From Synergistaceae bacterium (lineage in GTDB: Bacteria; Synergistota; Synergistia; Synergistales; Aminobacteriaceae), in contig JAFTCP010000022.1 of assembly GCA_017454625.1 (NCBI GenBank), forward strand, positions 1 through 56,621: 56,621 bases of DNA, written 5' to 3'. How positions within the stretch are numbered: the first letter of the stretch is position 1; each line of letters opens with the position of its first letter. The notes under the pieces are model-generated. The model ran no database searches and was not told the DNA's origin. It saw nothing but the letters and a program-made list of their open reading frames with translations. The position numbers were made by a program, and so were the translations under genes. Of the stretch, positions 52,939-56,621 are shown one piece after another.

Positions 52939-55845
52939 TTGTTCGGTCAAGCCTTGCATTATCACCTGTTCAAATACCCGCTGTATATCAATCAGGACGC
53001 TGGAGAGTGTATTAATATTTTGATTGTCGGCTTCGGAGTTTACGCGCAAAAATTTCTTGACTTATCCCTTCAGATTGGCCAAATGCACGGAAAAACTTTA
53101 AACGTCGAGATTGTCTCACAGGATGAACCCGCTGTTGAAAAATATAAACAGGACAGGCCGGAACTTGGAAACTTCTTCAGGATAAACGGACATTTTGACG
53201 GCGAAAAGGAAATCTACGGGACTATTAATTTCTCACGCACGCTGAACGAAGATTATAATTCATATTATGTTTTCGTTGATGACGCTAGTAACTTTGAGCT
53301 TGCTGAAAAATTCGCCTCCAAAAATTTCTGTTGTTTCGTCCATGAAGGGGAAAATCTCCTCCAGAATTTGCCGGATAATATTGTGCCCATCAATGTAAAT
53401 CTTGACATTACAAATCTTCCTGAGTGGCGCGAAATCTTACGAATGGCCTTTAACGTTCACCGCGTGTGGTACAAGAACTTAAACGTTGACTTCAAATCCG
53501 TGCTCAGCAGCTTCAATAACCCTTACAATCAATCCTCGTCAATCTCTAATGTCCTGTCGCTGAAATACAAACTCCATAGCGTAAGTATTGACATAGACAG
53601 CCTTGATTATGCTTCACTTGAGGCCGCCGCTGAACTCTTCACAGAGCTGAATAATCCTGAGCTATTTAATGAGTTAATGTATCTAGAACATCGAAGGTGG
53701 GTAACAGAAAAAATCTGCGAGGGCTGGACATCTTTCACAAATCTTCATGACGCTTTGACTGACGGCGCAAAAGATGACAAGCACAAACGCCACGTATGCA
53801 TATGCAGAAGTAAGCCGAGTGATAAACTTGATAAAATTTCTCATGAACAATGGGATAATATCAATGCTTCTCTTGATGAACTCGATGAACTCGAAACAAT
53901 GTCCGTAAAACTTCATCGTTTATATTTGGATGACGCGGAGAAGACCAGACAAACGGATTTATTGAACGGCCCGGAAATTTCAGGTATCCGCTCAATCTTG
54001 GATAACAACCCCGCCGCACTTTCCGCATTTAATGAGTGGTATTCATGTATACAAGCTATTTGGAACGGCGACACTCAGAAAGTTTACTTGCACGAAGGAC
54101 GACTTGATGCGCTCAAAAATTCATTTGGAAATCTCAGCAGTGCGAGAGCCTCAGAAGCATGGAAAAATTTAAACAGATTTACGGCCAAATTTACGAATAT
54201 TCTTCTTGCATATGAATACAGGAATTACAAGAAAGATGACACCGCTTTAATCGAGAAAATCCCGTTTATTCTGACCTACTCGGATGATATTTGCCTCGCT
54301 GTTCCTTATGATGACGGAGAAAGCGTTACGAGTTTACTCGGAAATTGTGCGGCTTCGGTCGTAATTAATCCCGCAAAAATAATTTATCTCTGTTTACTGG
54401 AAAGTTCAAATCAGGCCGAAAGTCTCAAAAAAACTTTTAAGCTCGTCATGAGATTTTTTAAGCGTAAGAATGTCAGGGCAGAAATAAATTTTCTCATTGG
54501 ATATTCCGAGAGAGTTAATATTTCCGGGCTTAGGCAGGAACTCAAAGGCGGGAAAATCAGGCGGGCAGAATTTATCAAGATTAGGAATGAGGATTACACG
54601 AGGCTTTGCGAGATTATACGTGAACGTTCAGAAAACTTTGTGCTTGAGAAGAATAATACGAAATTGGCCGGATTGCTTGAGAGTTATGATATTTCACGGC
54701 ATTACAGATTTGACATGCTAACGATGAACTTTAGCGAGATTAAAGGCTGTGAGATATTTACGTATATTCCCCGCCGAATTTCGATTAGTGCCGCTGATAT
54801 GCTCACGCTTTGTCAGGCTTTCAGTCTTGAGAATACGGCATCAAGTTTTTCCGGAGATTATGTAGCTTTATGGAAAAAATATACTGAGGCCAATTTTAAT
54901 GACACTTGGAAGCGTCTCTGTAAATCCCTTGAGAGTTATCCTGCCCGTATAAACTTGAAATTTGTTCCCTTATCCTACGTGAAACCTGAGGAATTAACGT
55001 ATTATCTTCCTGTGATTTGCCGACCTGCAGCTGAGAGAATAATAACATTTTTGCTAAACACCGGCTTTGCTTATTCCGGAAGCTCAATCAGCGGTCATAA
55101 CATGAACTTATGCAAGGTCGTAATAAAATCTCATCCGGAGTACGTCAGCATATATCATAAAATCTTCGCAGACCCTTACGCTCTCATGTTCTCTGACTTT
55201 GAGGCTGTCGAATGCTGGATTGATAAATCAGGCCAAGCAAACATAAAGATTAATAATTTAGTCGTGAAGGACGCGCAAATTCCCGAAACTCCACAAGCAC
55301 AAGACCTTCTGATATTTTTTGCGTCGATGGGATATATTAATAATCTCGTTATTAGCCCGCAAAATTTCACAGCAAGTTTTTCGTATTCTTCACACTCGAT
55401 CAGGGGATTAATGACTTCTGCCGGAAGAATGTTAGAGCTTTATGTTTACAATAAGGCGCAAGAGTCAGGATTATTTGATGACGCTGTAATCGGCTTCAAA
55501 GTTGGCTGGAATGAGGGCGGAGATAATGAGTTTGACTGCATAATAATCAAGGGCTTCAAGGTTCTGTGTATCGAGTGTAAGGCTCAGAAGAATATTTTTG
55601 ATGAGGAGCAAATTCTTAGTGGTTATTATGATAAACTCTATAAAATTACTGACAGGCTCGGAGTGAACGCACAGGCTGTAATGATTACGGATTTGCGGGG
55701 AATTGATAATAAACGTTTTGAGCAGAGTAACTCTAAACTTCGTGAAAGATGGAGCGATAAAGTCATCACGATTTACAAGCCGGACGAGATTGACAATATA
55801 GCCGAGACTTTGCGTAAAATTTTGGAGGGAAATTATGACGGGTAA
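52939..55845 (+). CDS. Multidomain putative defence protein: TrkA-N-like/RyR domains and Card1-like PD-(D/E)XK nuclease
   Basis: 968 residues from TTG 52939 with GAGGAGGA nine bases upstream. N-terminus: a Rossmann start INILIVGFGVYA (25-36), TrkA-N-like. Next, a RyR-repeat signature: EHRRWVTEKICEGW at 250-263, then a conserved-looking HVCICRSKPSDKL. The middle (about 340-830) is unassigned; around 440-520, KIIYLCLLES-type strands alternate with helices and could be CARF-like. C-terminus: a Card1/Can2 (DUF1887)-type nuclease, with RMLELYVY and the catalytic set Asp866, Glu879 and Lys881 (NEFD then ECK). RyR domains bind ligands in conflict systems; the nuclease may be ligand-activated. Expression with the TIR gene is likely: 11-base overlap. 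No CRISPR genes nearby. Confidence 0.75.
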   Translation: MFGQALHYHLFKYPLYINQDAGECINILIVGFGVYAQKFLDLSLQIGQMHGKTLNVEIVSQDEPAVEKYKQDRPELGNFFRINGHFDGEKEIYGTINFSRTLNEDYNSYYVFVDDASNFELAEKFASKNFCCFVHEGENLLQNLPDNIVPINVNLDITNLPEWREILRMAFNVHRVWYKNLNVDFKSVLSSFNNPYNQSSSISNVLSLKYKLHSVSIDIDSLDYASLEAAAELFTELNNPELFNELMYLEHRRWVTEKICEGWTSFTNLHDALTDGAKDDKHKRHVCICRSKPSDKLDKISHEQWDNINASLDELDELETMSVKLHRLYLDDAEKTRQTDLLNGPEISGIRSILDNNPAALSAFNEWYSCIQAIWNGDTQKVYLHEGRLDALKNSFGNLSSARASEAWKNLNRFTAKFTNILLAYEYRNYKKDDTALIEKIPFILTYSDDICLAVPYDDGESVTSLLGNCAASVVINPAKIIYLCLLESSNQAESLKKTFKLVMRFFKRKNVRAEINFLIGYSERVNISGLRQELKGGKIRRAEFIKIRNEDYTRLCEIIRERSENFVLEKNNTKLAGLLESYDISRHYRFDMLTMNFSEIKGCEIFTYIPRRISISAADMLTLCQAFSLENTASSFSGDYVALWKKYTEANFNDTWKRLCKSLESYPARINLKFVPLSYVKPEELTYYLPVICRPAAERIITFLLNTGFAYSGSSISGHNMNLCKVVIKSHPEYVSIYHKIFADPYALMFSDFEAVECWIDKSGQANIKINNLVVKDAQIPETPQAQDLLIFFASMGYINNLVISPQNFTASFSYSSHSIRGLMTSAGRMLELYVYNKAQESGLFDDAVIGFKVGWNEGGDNEFDCIIIKGFKVLCIECKAQKNIFDEEQILSGYYDKLYKITDRLGVNAQAVMITDLRGIDNKRFEQSNSKLRERWSDKVITIYKPDEIDNIAETLRKILEGNYDG

Positions 55846-56621
55846 AATATTCATCAGCCACGCTTCACAAGAACATGATTTAGCTGAACATATCGCTAAT
55901 TATCTTGAGAGCCGCAAAGAATACGACTTCAAAGCCTGGTATGCTCCCCGCGACATAAGAGCCGGTTATGACTATGACCAGGAAATTCTTAACGGGATTG
56001 AACAGTGCCGGGTGTTTGTGCTTTTATTAAGCGCTCATTCAGACGCAAGCGTACACGTAAAGAGGGAATTATACGACGCTGTCGAAAACGGAAAACGTGT
56101 AATCTGCCTTGAAGTTGAGAGAATAAATCCCCAGAATTTAAGATACCTTCTCGGCATGAAACACAGATTGAATTGGCTTGAACGTCGCGATGAAACTTTA
56201 GATGAGCTTATCCGCAATATTCTTGACGAAATAGACCAGGACAAAAATTTTTATGATGATACGGAAGACGTAAAGAGTTCTGAAATATCACAAGTTCCGG
56301 AAGTTTCACAAACTCACTATGAAGTAAAAGTTAATGTATCGGACAAAAATTTTCATGAAGTCTCTGAAATTCAAGAAACCTCACAAGCTCATGAGAAAGC
56401 AGAAGGCAACGCATCAGGAAAAATCTTTCTGAGTTACACAAATTCCAGACGTAAATCGGCCGTGAAAATTGCAGAATATCTTGAACGTTCAGGGCTTGAA
56501 ACTTGGTATCCTTCGCGTGATATTTCTGCTGGAGTAAATCATGCTGAAGCCGTAACTTCAGCGTTGAGAGAATGCCGGGCCGTTGTCCTTTTACTCTCTA
56601 AGGAAGCCGATAATAATACGA
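55835..56621 (+). CDS. Double TIR-domain protein, 3' end outside window
   Basis: 262 codons are visible from ATG 55835, with GGAGGG just upstream inside the previous gene's end. TIR domain 1 (about 3-130) opens KIFISHASQ and has WYAPRDIRAGYDY at 35-47 and RVFVLLLS at 59-66. TIR domain 2 starts near 195 (KIFLSYTNS, WYPSRDISAG, AVVLLLS). Bacterial TIR domains can degrade NAD+ or make cyclic ADP-ribose-like signals; whether these two keep the catalytic Glu cannot be settled here. The linker (about 136-194) is a tandem duplication, DKNFYDD... and DKNFHEV.... The frame is still open at the window edge. Confidence 0.88.
   Translation, partial: MTGKIFISHASQEHDLAEHIANYLESRKEYDFKAWYAPRDIRAGYDYDQEILNGIEQCRVFVLLLSAHSDASVHVKRELYDAVENGKRVICLEVERINPQNLRYLLGMKHRLNWLERRDETLDELIRNILDEIDQDKNFYDDTEDVKSSEISQVPEVSQTHYEVKVNVSDKNFHEVSEIQETSQAHEKAEGNASGKIFLSYTNSRRKSAVKIAEYLERSGLETWYPSRDISAGVNHAEAVTSALRECRAVVLLLSKEADNNT
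56240..56416 (+). repeat. In-frame tandem duplication in the TIR-TIR linker
   Basis: Unit 1 (56240-56341, 34 codons) and unit 2 (56342-56416, 25 codons) both begin GACAAAAATTTT and share Ser-Glu-Ile, Glu-(Val/Thr)-Ser-Gln and a similar His-Glu/Tyr-Glu context. The frame is kept. It parallels the duplications at other gene borders. Confidence 0.6.

Noticed and set aside
52939-56621. Type III CRISPR, CBASS or classical Thoeris locus
   Set aside because: No cas10, CD-NTase, ThsA-type SLOG protein or CRISPR array is visible; only the nuclease and TIR domains recall them.

Overview
The window looks like chromosomal core DNA of a diderm bacterium, most probably a member of the Synergistota. It carries lipid A and outer-membrane genes (lpxD, lpxC, fabZ, lpxA, bamA), a complete type II secretion core and cell-division genes. 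This assignment is inference from gene content and gene order; no rRNA is present. The DNA is moderately AT-rich and densely packed. GTG and TTG starts are common and many genes overlap by 4 bases.

Layout. 1-2071 (+): the end of a cell-wall operon (ftsW, cut by the window edge, then murG). 2093-12962 (-): a long housekeeping run read leftward from an extended -10 promoter at about 13000: deoxynucleoside kinase, Nif3-like protein, trpS, scpA, scpB, rluB-type pseudouridine synthase, HDOD protein, cmk, plsC, yicC, gmk, a small membrane protein, ftsH. 13207-13635 (+): a lone NADAR gene. 13665-35804 (-): hisZ-hisG-hisD, an acyl-ACP thioesterase, trkA-trkH, a membrane spermidine-synthase-like protein, an O-antigen ligase/PglL-like protein, then the type II secretion genes in the order gspJ-K-L-M-N-C-I-D-E-F-G-H. 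35911-52869 (+): a histidine phosphatase, a sigma factor with a membrane protein, bamA, an unknown envelope protein, lpxD-lpxC-fabZ-lpxA, pgm, dprA, rqcP, eno, ridA, yajC-secD-secF, ddl. 52939 to the end (+): two overlapping genes that look like a defence or nucleotide-signalling module.

Two things stand out. First, the right end encodes a 968-residue protein joining a TrkA-N-like Rossmann domain, a ryanodine-receptor (RyR) repeat and a C-terminal PD-(D/E)XK nuclease like that of Card1/Can2. It overlaps a gene with two TIR domains. I infer a possible TIR-signal/nuclease-effector immune module, different in architecture from Thoeris, CBASS or type III CRISPR ancillary systems. Second, many gene borders carry 'junction echoes': short, partly decayed tandem copies of the adjoining gene end or start, often with its Shine-Dalgarno sequence and sometimes its reading frame. 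They fill most of the larger intergenic gaps. Some become short ORFs that appear to relay translation from one gene to the next (trkA, gspF, rqcP). In gspK they stay in frame and place about 115 residues before the likely prepilin cleavage site.

No rRNA, tRNA, CRISPR array, transposase or prophage gene was recognised.
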